Shown here piece after piece: positions 12,130 through 23,874 of a stretch of DNA of 64,000 bases (position 1 is its first letter; each line of letters opens with the position of its first letter). Source of the DNA: Sphagnum compactum (lineage: Eukaryota > Bryophyta > Sphagnopsida > Sphagnales). The notes below the pieces were generated by a model. It did not search any database. It saw nothing but the letters and a program-made list of their open reading frames with translations, and was not told the DNA's origin. The stretch is taken from the NCBI GenBank assembly GCA_965153455.1, contig OZ234498.1, positions 12,648,001-12,712,000 of the forward strand. The letters are read 5' to 3'. Made by a program: the position numbers and the translations under genes.

Positions 12130-12470
12130 CAAGTTCAATTGCAGAGTATAACATCCTGCATCCAGCTCTCTGCACCTGAGCAATTTCAGTATGCACATGC
12201 AACAAGTGCAAAGCTCAATGGGGGGAGTACAAGTGTGTGTGCATTTAACATGTGTGAAGTTCAATGGCGGACTATCAACATCCTGCATCCTGCTCTCTGC
12301 ACCTGGGTAATTCAGTATGCACATGCAACAAGTGCAAAGCTCAATTGGGGGGGGGAGTATATAACATTTTCTCCTGCATTCTGCTCTCTGCTGCACCTAA
12401 GCAATTAAGTGACTCTCAGGTGCAGAGAGCAGAGTGCAGGATGTTATAACTTATACTCCCCCCATTGAAG
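12130..12470. repeat. tandem ~125-bp repeats ending in an inverted copy
   Basis: Three direct partial units begin near 12135, 12261 and 12342. They share 'AACATCCTGCATCC', 'CTCTCTGCACCT' and 'GTATGCACATGCAACAAGTG'. At 12416-12469 the same block appears inverted ('GGTGCAGAGAGCAGAGTGCA' then 'GGATGTTATAAC'), so the last direct unit and the inverted unit can fold into a hairpin. The reading frames here on both strands are by-products of the repeat. Confidence 0.75.
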
Positions 12471-12907
12471 TCAGAGTCCACATTGGGTGATTCTGGCAGC
12501 TGGCTTTTTCAAGATTTTAAGAAGAAGGATTTAATTCCAAGAACCAAAGAAAAATAAGCCAGGCAAGGGGAAGCAAGCTGTAGGGGAGAAAAGAAGGCAT
12601 CATCGAAGCAATATAATGTTTTTCCAAAAAGAGGAACAAAGAAGTAGAGGGCTAGTATGTGGTGAGATGAACATGTGGATGCGGTGGCTGCAGTGGGGGG
12701 TTAAGGCACTCAAGAAAAAAGATGTCTGACCAAAGCAGAACGTAAGATCAGAAAACACCATAATGCTTCACGAGGGGAAGTGGGGATGAATTCATGACAA
12801 AGGTTTTCAAGAGGAACTTGGGCGCAACTTACTCTGACAAGTCATGCTGTGGTGTGTGGCTTTTGCACTATAATTGTCCCCAACTCATCAAGATCTTTCC
12901 AACAACA

Positions 12908-13690
12908 CCAAAGGCACATTCCAATTCCTTGGAAAATTTTCAGCTACGATTTCATTTAATATTCAGTGAAGAAATCATTCAATATTCAAGAACTTTTGCA
13001 CCTTTGCATCACAAGTCCAAAAGTCATGGAACCAAGCCCATGCACCCCTCGTGGTATCGAGAGCTTTCTAAAGACACCAAGAACACAATCTGAAGCATCC
13101 TGATTCGGTGGATCTCATAACTACAAAACAAAACAAACTACCTTCCTTCATAGATAGATGGGTGTGAAATGGTCTCTAAGCATTTTGACCTGTGACATGA
13201 AGATTTAGACTTGGTAGTGACATTTAAGCTCATTTAGGCCTATACTTGGCATCTTTCTTTAAGATATGACCTATGATTGTAAATTATTGTTTGACTCTTT
13301 GGGTATTCTTATACTTGGCATCTATCTGTGAAGGAAGGTAGTTTGTTTTGTTTTGTAATTATGAGATCCACCGAACCAGGATGCTTCAGATCATGTTCTT
13401 GACGTCTTTGGAAAGCTCTCGATGAGGAGGGGTGCATGGGCTTGCTTTTTTGAATATTGAATGATGATTTCTTCACTAAAAATTAAATTAAATGGTAGCT
13501 GAAAATTCCAAGGAATTGGAATGTGCCTTTGGGCCAACGGCACAGGCCACACTAGTCTTTATGGAAGAGCAAAAAGGGTAAACAATAATAATGCAAGTAG
13601 AATCATAGAACATACCTTAAGGAAAGATGTCAAATATAGGCCTAAATGATCGTGTCACTAGCCAAAATTCTTAGATTACATGCCAAACTA
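12908..13690. repeat. long inverted repeat (foldback) of about 215-250 bp arms
   Basis: The left arm 12908-13160 and right arm 13319-13532 are reverse complements over nearly their whole length. Paired blocks are 'GGCACATTCCAATTCC' with 'GGAATTGGAATGTGCC', 'CCCATGCACCCCTC' with 'GAGGGGTGCATGGG', and 'AAACTACCTTCCTTCA' with 'TGAAGGAAGGTAGTTT'. The right arm lacks about 40 bp present in the left. The spacer is about 158 bp, and part of it (near 13205-13262) recurs inverted at 13612-13690. This could be a foldback/MITE-type element or an inverted duplication able to give hairpin RNA. Confidence 0.85.
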
Positions 13691-13699
13691 CTTAAACCA

Positions 13700-14472
13700 C
13701 AAGTCCAAAATGCAGACATGTCTTCTATTTCTGAGGCTATCTTGGTCTCTTCATTTTTAACATTAGTCTCAAATTGAAATCTCTTTTACACCCTTGCAAG
13801 TGTGTTAGCTTCTACATTCTAGGTGGGATCAAAATCAAAATCAAATCAAAATTTTGAAAAAAAAAACTTCCTTGGGGCCATGTTTCATCGCCTCATTAGT
13901 TAAGCAAAAATTTTATTCTTACATTTGTTCTCGCCATTTTCAACTTAGGCTAATGTAGGGAGTACTTATTCATGCTTCTATTAATTAGTGAGGTGTGCAG
14001 CCATAATTAGTTTTCTTTTATCAAAAGGAGCCATTTGATTGGTTCATTATCATATTTTTGGAGCATATTAGCCTAAATATGCTTCCCTCCCCAAAATTAG
14101 GAGCATGTTTTATCATTTTTTCCCTTTGCACACACCCCCCCCCCCCCCCTTACAACTTATGGAAGTTGAACCATGGCCAAACAATATGGGATGAAAAAAA
14201 AGGTGTTATTGGGAACATCTTAAAGAACACATTGGGAACAAAAAATCCTCCCCCCCCCCCCACCCAAAACCTAAAAGAAAAAAATAAAACCCTCTTAAGC
14301 CTCCTCATTAATTGCATGAAATTTCTATTTCCAAAATGGTATGCCACCATTTTCAATTTGGACTAATATCCTCATTATAAAAGGGGGTACTTATTAAGAG
14401 AGTTTTGAGGGTGTTTGGGATGCAAAATTGGGCTCAAAGTGGGGGTTTGAGGGCACAAGTACAACAAATTAT
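13700..14472. other. AT-rich intergenic DNA with poly-C tracts
   Basis: No gene seen. C-homopolymer tracts lie near 14136-14150 and 14247-14262. Confidence 0.5.
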
Positions 14473-14691
14473 GACCAGGTCCCAATATATATATATATAG
14501 AAAAAACCAAAATTGAATCAAAACCGATTCCTTGAAAGTTCTAAGAACTGAAACCAAAGGTTCCTCTTAGAACCTAAATATTGACCGGGTCCCAATATAT
14601 ATATATATAACACCAAAATTGAATCAAAACCGATTCCTTGAAAGTTCTAAGAACTGAAACCAAAGGTTCCTTTTAGAACCTAAATATTGCC
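14473..14691 (+). repeat. two-copy tandem duplication, 110-bp unit
   Basis: Units 14473-14582 and 14583-14691 are almost identical, each starting 'GACCRGGTCCCAATATATAT' and ending 'CTTAGAACCTAAATATT' or a close variant. Differences are a few substitutions and a small indel in the TA run, so the duplication is recent. Confidence 0.9.
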
Positions 14692-17600
14692 CAACATAAT
14701 TGTAATCCCAATTTTAGTTTTATGGGTGGGGTTGGAATCATACCCCTTGTTTTGGGGTATTATATATCATTGATCCAAGTAGTAGCTTCCCTTAGCATGG
14801 GGTAGAATTTTTTTTCTTCTAAAGCTTGTGATTTCCGAGCCACTAACTAGCATGGAGTTTTTGATTCACTAGCCTAAGGGTTTTTTTTATTCCATTGGGT
14901 TTATTATATTCAAAATTATAAGAGCATTAAAGTGCTTTCACACCCAATTTCAAGCCACAAAAGTTTCAAGTGAGTTGAAATTGGATGTGAACAATCCATT
15001 TGAATAATCTCATAATTTGATTACAACAAACATGCCTGAATTGCATGGGGTCCAAACCTTGTGCATGGAATTAAAAAGCCCAATGCTAGGAAGATTGAAA
15101 TAAACATTAGGGGGAAAAACTGGGGTGGGGTGGGCATTTTATTTTTATTTTTGGGTAATAGTCAAGTCTGGGTATAGGAAAATAAGAAATTGAAAGAACT
15201 GCTGGAGTCCAATTCTTTTATTTTATTTTCAGACTTTAAAAATCATTCAAGTTCAAGCCTTAGAAACCCAAAGAGGGGTGGTTATGAGGTGGGGGCATGA
15301 GGTAAGTATGCGATTAACCAAGTATTATGCCCGGTTCTTTAACAAAAACCCCAATAGGTACAAATAGGTTCTTTTATTATGATTTTTGGATGACCCCTTT
15401 AAAGACATGTAAAAAGATCATCCCCTAAAGGCATGGTGTTAGTGTCAAATGATAGGGCGTACGGGTGTTCAATGATAGATGAATGAATGTAATGGCTGTG
15501 ATTAATGTTTTTCATTGGAATCTTTTTCCGTAAACAAAGTGGTGATCATCCATAGGGAGATGTAAAAGAATGAGAATTTCATCCTTAGGAAGTTTCAGCC
15601 ATATTTGGCTATGAACCTAATATGAAGTCCAAATCTTTAATCATCCTTTTATACTTTTGGATGTACACTAGAAATTCAGATGTCGAAGTTTGATTTTTTT
15701 TTATTTTTTTATTTTTTCCTTCCCTCACCTCTAGTAATTGAAAAGCTCAAAACTGGTTTTTTTTTTTTTTTTGTTGAGTTTCAATTTCACTTCCTAGCAA
15801 AATTTTGCCCATAAAAAAAAGGGTTTTTTTTTTTATTAGCACCCGACAATTGTGACAAGTTGTATGATTGTTCATAAGAATATAAGATTCAACATTGATG
15901 GATTAAATTGTGGTTGCTATCTTGAACATGTTGGGGAACATGTTGGGAATGTCATCAAGAACTTGTGGAATATATATTGGGAACTTCATTGAAAACAACT
16001 TGGGAGCACATGGGGAACATGATGGGAATGCCAAAATAAAAAAGAAATCAAACCTTTCATGTATCAATAAACTATCTTTATCTTTACTTAAATTGATAAT
16101 TTTGCATAACCATCGTAGCCTTATTCTTATTTGAATTGGAAATTGTTTGAAGCTCATATAACTTTACATTGAACAAGGATGAATCTATAATAGAGCCTTT
16201 CCATGTCATAAACTTTTGTTTTTTTTGTTTTGTTATTATTGTTAAACCCACCTTTGCTAGCATTTTCGTTATTTTGTTGATATATTAAAAATTAATATTC
16301 CAACTCAACATTAGTGCCAAGTAATTTTTTTCCTGTGGCTAAATTTCATTGTGGCAAAAAACTCAAAATGGTGAAAAAGGTAAAGAAATTAAGGTTTCCA
16401 CATTTGTTTTCACCACATTTGAGAAAAAAAATTGAAAAAAAAAAGAAAATCAATTCAAGATGCCTACAAAATAATTATAGTTTTAACTATTGCTATCAAT
16501 GGTATGCTACTTCTTCTTGGGATGCATGCCATGATGTTACAAACAAATTGGATTCTGAGTTACAATCATTATTGGACAATTCTCCACATAGTTGAATAAT
16601 ACTTCGCAATTCCAATTCCAATTCTCAATAATGTACCCTAAACTTTAATTTAATTTTTGGACATATACCCTAATCTAAAACCCACCCTATTCCAAGATTC
16701 GGGTTCAAATCCAAAGCCTATTGATCAGCAATTTTAAAACCTTGCAAAAACCTTACATTGGCATGGTTTTTTTGTCTGCAATTCCAATTCTTCTTAAGAT
16801 TAAAGTTCCCTTTTTATTGCAATGACCTTTCTTTTTCCATCACTCCCCTCCCAATGAGTTTTCTCTTTCCCTTTTCCCTCCTCTTTTTATTGAGTTGCAC
16901 TTCTTTGTTCTAGTGGTTGTTGTGAGAGGTCTTGGTTTTCAATACTTTCAAGGTTGAACATCATCATGATGTTGAAACATTGTCTCAAACATCTTCCTTA
17001 CTGAGGTCATCTTGAAGCATCATCAAGTATGGTCATTGTCAAGGTGGTCGTCATTGCACTGTTACAAGTTTTATGTATCTTTCGTTGCCTTTTTTCTTCA
17101 AGTTTGTCTTTGAATTCTTCTCATCTTTGTGGTTGGGCAACAATGGTAGCATGAGAAGCCAAGCTCCATTGCCATCACTATTGGCTATTTTGAATTTGTA
17201 GAAACTCACTTGAACCTAGGAGGTTCAATAGGCTTGTGAGGTTCATTAGGCTTGGGGGACCCTCGAGATAAAGAAATCTAAGGGGTCCAAACCAAACCTC
17301 CTTTTTTATTTTTCATTCTTTTTAAATTCCAAACTTAATGTTTGGGAGAAGACAAATTGAAGCTCAATCCAAAATTGCCACATGGATGTTTTTTTTTTAT
17401 ATATGTAATTTGGGATTTTAGGGTTTTCTTTTTTTCTTTTTTCAACTTTTCATCCAAGTGAATTAACATTTCATCCACAATTTGGATGTGAATTTTTTAT
17501 CCATCCATTTGTCATCTACCTAGTTGATAAACAATGATACAGTGACCAAACATGGAATTATTTGTTACAAAAACATTTCAAACATCTAGAACCTTAAGAT

Positions 17601-19330
17601 CAAACAAATCCATTCACAAAATTCTTTAAAATCGTGAATATTTTGTGATTCAAATTACATTTGTTATATTTTTTAAAATTTTGAATACGTATATAAGGAA
17701 TTTATTTGAAAATTCATAATTCACTCATACAAAATCAAATCTGAGCACCATTTGTGCCATTGAATTTCTAGAAAGGTAATATGTGCATGGGAGTTTGGAG
17801 ACATATTTGGAGACAAAAATCTCTAGAGGTCATCTGCTAGCATAAGAAATTTGAAATATTTAAGTTGCAACAAGTTGTTGGTAGTTAATTATTTGTGCAA
17901 GTAAAAGTACCCACTCAAACTCATAGGTGGTGAAGTGCCACACCATTGATGTTTTTAAAATTTTGCTTGTGCTTCCATTGGGCTTGCAAAAGTAGGAATT
18001 AATTTGAAGTCATCAAATTTTTATCATCTATGTTGTATTTGGGTGTGGTTGTAGGTTGTTTCCAAAATGATGACTAATTTAGCTCCATTGTTTGTTCACG
18101 TTGGTGAAATTAGGTCAATGACTAGTAGACCACAATTTGTGTGTTGACAATGGCCCAATGTTTGTTTGGCCTTGTGAAACATTTTTGGTGAGTGCGCACA
18201 TGCCTTAGAATTAAGGTTAGGTCAACCCATAGATTCAACATCCTTTGGAAGTTAAGGTTTGGATAACCGAATTTAAAGTTAATGCTTACCACAAAAGTGC
18301 CACATGCTTCCAAAGTAGGGGATACTTTGAGTGGCACTATTGGATTTCCTACATGTTGACCGTATACATCATCCATGAGTAAATTGCTAATGTCATGTTT
18401 ATATCACATTTGCAACTACATGTTGGATGTGATTAGACTTATGCAACTAATGGGAAAATTAGTTGTGAAAGTCATTTACAACTAAATTTTAGTCACAAAT
18501 ATGAATTTTTGTACTAGTGTTTTGAGTGTTTAATGAGGTTGAAAACTTTATTATACATGACGTTAAATACAAATGTGGATTTTGCTCTTCTGCAAATTTT
18601 AAAAATGTTGTTTTTAATGCAATTTTTTATTTATAGGTGAGGGAATTATGAACCAAGAAACAAAGGATGATTATGAGGAAGATTCGAGACCTCTGATGTT
18701 GATTGTGAAACAAGGTAGCCAAGGTGGACATTGGTGACAATTATGTAGTTACATTGTAAAGGAATTAAAGGAAGGTGATCCATTTGAGATTGTTTTGTGT
18801 AATCAACTAATATATCGATGTACTACAACATTCATAGATGGTTGGAATAATACATTTTTAGTATGGGAAATGGTTTTGAGTGGGCATTACAAGATAATGT
18901 CTTCACATAAAAGCAAGAACCCTTGTTATACCCTATTCATTGACTCACCCCCACTACTACATATTTTCCATTGGTTGTACAATCAAAAGTAATTATTCTC
19001 CTTAATAAGAATAAGAAGGGTCCTCCAAATTTTTGCATGCCTTTCAAGGTGCGGGCTATGTTTGCACATTATGTGATATATTTATTTTCTCATTCTTTCA
19101 ATGTAATGCATCCCTCATGAAGTATTTTTGTCTGTGCAATCTACCTTGACAATTCAAATCGATGCTTACAATGCACTTTGTGAAACAATATTTAGGTCAA
19201 GGCTTAAACAAAAGAAATGGACCAATTAAATTTACTTACACATCATTGAGTTGGATGTATTATTAAACAAATTATAATTTGCAAATGAAGATGGTGACAA
19301 TGCATGCAATTACATTATGTAGCTTGCTCT
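14692..19330. other. AT-rich intergenic DNA, no gene recognised
   Basis: Long stretch without a supported gene. Low-complexity T runs occur around 15760-15835, and a GAACATGTTGGG-type short repeat around 15920-16030. The reading frames here are short and have no recognisable domain. Confidence 0.5.
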
Positions 19331-19339
19331 TATTATGAT

Positions 19340-19695
19340 GAAATGGTTATACATTTTGTGGAAAAAGCTAAAGTAACAATTGCATGGGGTTGCTTGGGTG
19401 AACAATATAGCCCATCGAGTTTTTTTGGTGTTGGCATTTCATTCAGTAGTTGAAAAACCAATATTCTATCTTATGCACTTTTTGTATTGCATATGTCCTT
19501 GAAGTACATGAAATTTGACATTACAAATAGTTTCTAGAGCTCACATATGGTTAAATTACAGATATGGCTAAGCTCACATTTTGTAGGATTTTGCATGTTA
19601 TGATATAGCACATTGAGGATTACAAAGGTTTTTGGTTTTCACCTTAATGAGTTTTGTCACTTGGTTTGATTGTTATACTAATGGTTCAAAGACTT
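19340..19695 (+). repeat. unidentified dispersed repeat, copy 1
   Basis: It aligns in the same orientation with 20630-21150. Shared blocks include 'TTGCATGGGGT', 'TTGGGTGAACA', 'GGCATTTCATT' or 'GGCATCTCATT', 'GAGGATTACAAAGG' or 'GAGGGATTACAAAGG', and 'TTGGTTTGATTGTTAT'. Decayed transposon sequence is likely; the family is not recognised. Confidence 0.65.
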
Positions 19696-20629
19696 GTTGC
19701 AATTGCATTTAGGTGGTTTCATAGCTCCTCCTAAAGATAGTGCAAGAGCCAAATGGCCCTTCCTTCAACCATCTCCATTTATCGATTTTCAAGGTCCACC
19801 CCATTGTTGGGAAATTGAAGCCTAAATATATATAAATCCCAAGTCAACCTACTAATGGTTTCTAGTTTGTTGTTGGTCATGCTAGTTATGCAAAACTGTT
19901 TTTTGTTTTTATAATTTAAATTAAATGTCTTTTCAACCATTGAATGAAAGGTTGGCCTACCAATAATATCATGGCATGGTGTGGATTCATTGTTTCCATG
20001 CAACTACAAGAATGGGGTGCCAAGGAATTACTTGATATTGTTACATGTGGACCTATGAACTTGGGTAGTTGCAACCTAGCCTTGGGCTTGATCATGAGCT
20101 TGGAAAATGGCTAGGACATGGACCTACATTTGAGTTTGGGTGATGGTATGGGTATGGATTTCATTATGTTGTGGATCTTTCATCACAACTATCCATTTAG
20201 GAGTTGGTGGTAAATAACTTCAAAAACCATAAAAACTTAATGTTACAAGAAATTTCAATTTAGATTGTACATGCAATTGAATTAATCTACATTAATTTTA
20301 CATGAATATTAGTGATAATACAAGGTTGCTTTTAGATCTTCATAAATTTCCCACATTCATATGTCATTACAAATTAAAAAATCGTGTGAATTAAAGAAAG
20401 GATTTGCAATAAGATTTGATTGTCTACCTTCTTGAGGTGGTGAATTAAACCAAAAAAATATTATGTTTGAGTCTAGCTTGAAATGTTATCCATATGCAAG
20501 TCAATTTTATATTCGAAGCAAGATTTTCATTCTTGAATTTCTGAGTTTATTTTTATTATGTCTAATTTATCACTCAAGGCATGTGTTGTAGGACTAAAAT
20601 GGCATCAAGGGAGTTGGTGGATTACTTTT

Positions 20630-21150
20630 ATACAAGGTTCTACATTTTGTGATGAAATTTGAAGTTATTGTTGCATGGGGTGAATTGGGTGAACATAGTG
20701 CATCAAACTTTGTTGGCCTTGGCATCTCATTGGCAAGTGACAAACTAAGCCACGCTATTTGATCTACACATTTTACATTACATATGTCATTGTAGTAGAT
20801 GAAAATTGACATTGCAAAAAAATTTGAAATTGCGTATATGGTTGAATTGTGGAAGTTTGCATATTTGCATGTGCTTCTACTGCACACGTTGGCATTTAAT
20901 TGTTGAAATAACTTTCAAATAAAGTCATTCTATTGTGATCCTTGATGAAACTTGAGTTTTTGTATCAACTAATGTTCCAAAATAAATAAATGTTTCTTTC
21001 CCAACAGTTTGATGATTTTAGTTACAATTATATTATTAAATGGAAGATCATTCACATTAATGGAGGTTTTGGAGGGATTACAAAGGTTTTGGCCTTGAAG
21101 AATTCTATCAATTGGTTTGATTGTTATGCTAATGGAGAGGTTGTAATTTA
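20630..21150 (+). repeat. unidentified dispersed repeat, copy 2
   Basis: Partner of 19340-19695, longer by about 160 bp because of insertions near 20880-21060. No coding motif of a known transposon was recognised in either copy. Confidence 0.65.
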
Positions 21151-22589
21151 TGTCTTTGAAACTTTCTAAGGAGGGAGATGTTTTGAAATATGACCTAATC
21201 AAACGTTTTCAAATTTTTTTAAAAACCCACTTGTGACTATGCATGCAATTAATTATCACATGCAACTAACCCTAGTAAGTTTTGTAAATATTTCTTAAAT
21301 TATATATTTTTGGTCATCCTTGTGATTACTCTACAACTAATGGTTTAATTATCTACTAATTGAATAACTTCTAACATTATTTTCATCCTAGAAGGCCCAC
21401 ATACAACCCATTAGTCATAGAAATTACCAAAATTTGTTTCCCTTATACATATCATATGATATTTCATACATACATTAATGGAATATTTAGGTTATAATGC
21501 ATTAAGGTGTTCTTAAGTCCACTAGGGGTGTATTAAGGTTCTTTAAGTCCATTAAAGGTATTCAAAGGGGTATTGGGGGCATACAATGTGGGTATGTATA
21601 ATGGATGTATTAAAATCTTATATAGCTTGTATTCAAAGCATATTAAAATATATTAATTATGCATAAAATTCATTTATGTTTTAATATATTCAGGTTGTAT
21701 TTTAGATATAAATGGAACATAGTAGGGCCATACTTTTGATTACAAAAATTGGAAATATTCTATATATTAATCATCCTCAATGACTCAATGACCCATGGCT
21801 CTTCAATAACATGTATTCTAGAAACATACCCTTGTAACGCTTGTACTTTTGAAAATCTCTAATAGGAACACACCGGTATTTTTTGTTTATAAAAGGAACA
21901 CAACATCATTAAAGGAAGGCCTATGATGCCCTTTGCTGACCATGCTATATTAACACATTGATGAAGAAAGTTGTCGGCTTGCTAACGAAGACATCAAAAA
22001 ACCTCTATAACAAGAGGGAGAAACATGTTTGTTGGGTAAAGGTCGCATTCGTATGTGTATTCCAACAAAGATTAAAATTGCATGGGTGACAAAGTACAAT
22101 ACTACAACACCTCATAGAATGACAACTCAATGTAGATAGCGGGTGTTTGGATGACCATACAATTTATGTGCAACAAAGCCATGGCATGTGTGACATTGTA
22201 TTGTGATCTCCTAAGTTGTTGCCTTCTCCTTCTTCATTAGTTGTACTAGTATATTAAAATATGATTCTTAAGGCAACTACAATATCATGTCTAGGAATTA
22301 TGTAATTATGTCTTGCCAAACTTGTTTATACATGTCTTATTCCCCAATTCACTCCATTGAAATCCATTGGAAGTAGACTCCTGATGACATTGCACAATTC
22401 TTCCAATCCAAGATGGAGGTGAACACAATTTTTTTGTCCCAAAGCCTTGCTTGGGTGATAGTAGATAGGCCAGCTATTTGTTAAGGTATTTATCCTTCTT
22501 ACAAATGAAGATTTGCCATTTTCCTTGTAGAATCTAATGTGTAAGGCATATGTAAAACTAAGCTAATTGGCTCTTATCTATGGTTATGT

Positions 22590-22810
22590 TTAGTGTAGGC
22601 TATGAATTTCACTAAAATTTAACAAATTAGAAATTCTAAGCTGCATTTTTCAAAAAAAATAAAAATAAACCTTTTATCGATCTTAAATCAAGTTGAACAA
22701 ATTAATATGGTCACAATAAAGTTATATCAACCCACATGCAACTACACAAAGTTCATTCCTCTAAAAATACGAAAAAAACGTTGGAATTTACACTATAAAG
22801 TGATAGTCGA
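22590..22810 (+). repeat. dispersed repeat, copy 2 (partner at 370-600)
   Basis: Same order of conserved blocks as 370-600, including 'CCCACATGCAACTACACAAA' here against 'CCACATGCAACTACACAAAA' there. Confidence 0.6.
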
Positions 22811-23383
22811 GAAGGAAGTTATACAAAGGAAATAAGTGGAGAAGATTTTACAAACATGATAGAATGAATGATCTTCAATATGATGGTAAAAACCCACCAA
22901 AAAAGATTACAATTTTTTTTTTCAAACAGAAAAGCAAAGAGGAAATTAGAGGGAATATATTCCAATAGTGAAGAAACACAGAAAAAGACACATCAAGAAT
23001 TTGCCCAGTTAGAGTTGAGCTTGGTAATAAAAGCCCAATGCAAATAAATAAATATTTATTTATTTATGTATTTTATAAAATAAAAACAGCTTAAATTTTG
23101 TGTACATCACCTAAAATGTTAGTTCATTTTTCCAATATTGGGAAAATGTCATTTTGGACATAACCAAAGGCTGTGTCCATTCACTCTTGAAAGGCTGACT
23201 ACCTTTTCAATTGGGTGTGGAAGACAAAACAACAAGTTCCAACAACATAAAAAAGACATTGAAAAATGTTCTACTTGTGGAGTTACATTCTCTTCTTTTG
23301 CTTCACCAAAAACAAACCCTTGCAAAAATCAATTCTTCACAAAAAGAAAAAAAAATTGTAAATCCTTGCCAAAAAAACAAATC

Positions 23384-23600
23384 CAAATTTCTTGCAACAA
23401 ATCCTTGACTCAAAAAAAACCCAAATCCTTGCAACAAATCCAAATTTCTTGCAACAAATCCTTGACTAAAAAAACCCAAATTCTTGCAACAAATCCAAAT
23501 TTCTTGCAACAAATCCTTGACTATAAAAACCCAAATTCTTGCAACAAATCCAAATTTCTTGCAACAAATCCTTCACCCAAAAAAGAATCCAAATCCTTGC
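23384..23600 (+). repeat. 55-57 bp tandem repeats, about 3.8 copies
   Basis: Units start at 23384, 23441, 23496 and 23551, each opening 'CAAATTTCTTGCAACAAATC' and carrying an A-rich middle and a second 'TTGCAACAAATC'. Related fragments continue to about 23660. The array ends about 275 bp before the F-box-like ATG and may lie in its promoter or 5' leader. The 193-residue frame crossing it (23138-23719) is repetitive Gln/Asn/Lys sequence and is not called as a gene. Confidence 0.85.
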
Positions 23601-23750
23601 CAAACTATCCAATTCTCCTTCACAATGAAATCCAAATCCTTGCAACAAATCCTTCACCACAGAAAATTCATTGCAGATTCAATGCAGATTCGTGTCAAAT
23701 TCATTGCAGATGTTGTTAGCATTTGAGTTGCAAAAATTTCTGGATTCTTT

Positions 23751-23772
23751 GTGTGTGTGTGTGTGTGTGTGT
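23751..23772 (+). repeat. (GT)11 microsatellite
   Basis: Uninterrupted GT dinucleotides about 100 bp before the ATG of the F-box-like gene. Confidence 0.9.
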
Positions 23773-23874
23773 TTTCATGGCGATTTCTGGTTCTTCCAGA
23801 CTGTTGAGGAGACGCAGTAGTGAGTTGTGAAGAATTGAGGAGTTTTGGAGTGAGATCTAAACGAACAGTAGACA

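Noticed and set aside
12052-12449. Cys-rich small protein frames on both strands
   Set aside because: They arise from the tandem/inverted repeat and change with its unit; there is no support for a peptide gene.
23138-23719. 193-residue plus-strand frame upstream of the F-box-like gene
   Set aside because: It is a translation of the 55-bp tandem repeats (Asn/Gln/Lys/Ser-rich), overlaps the repeat-bearing region and has no domain.
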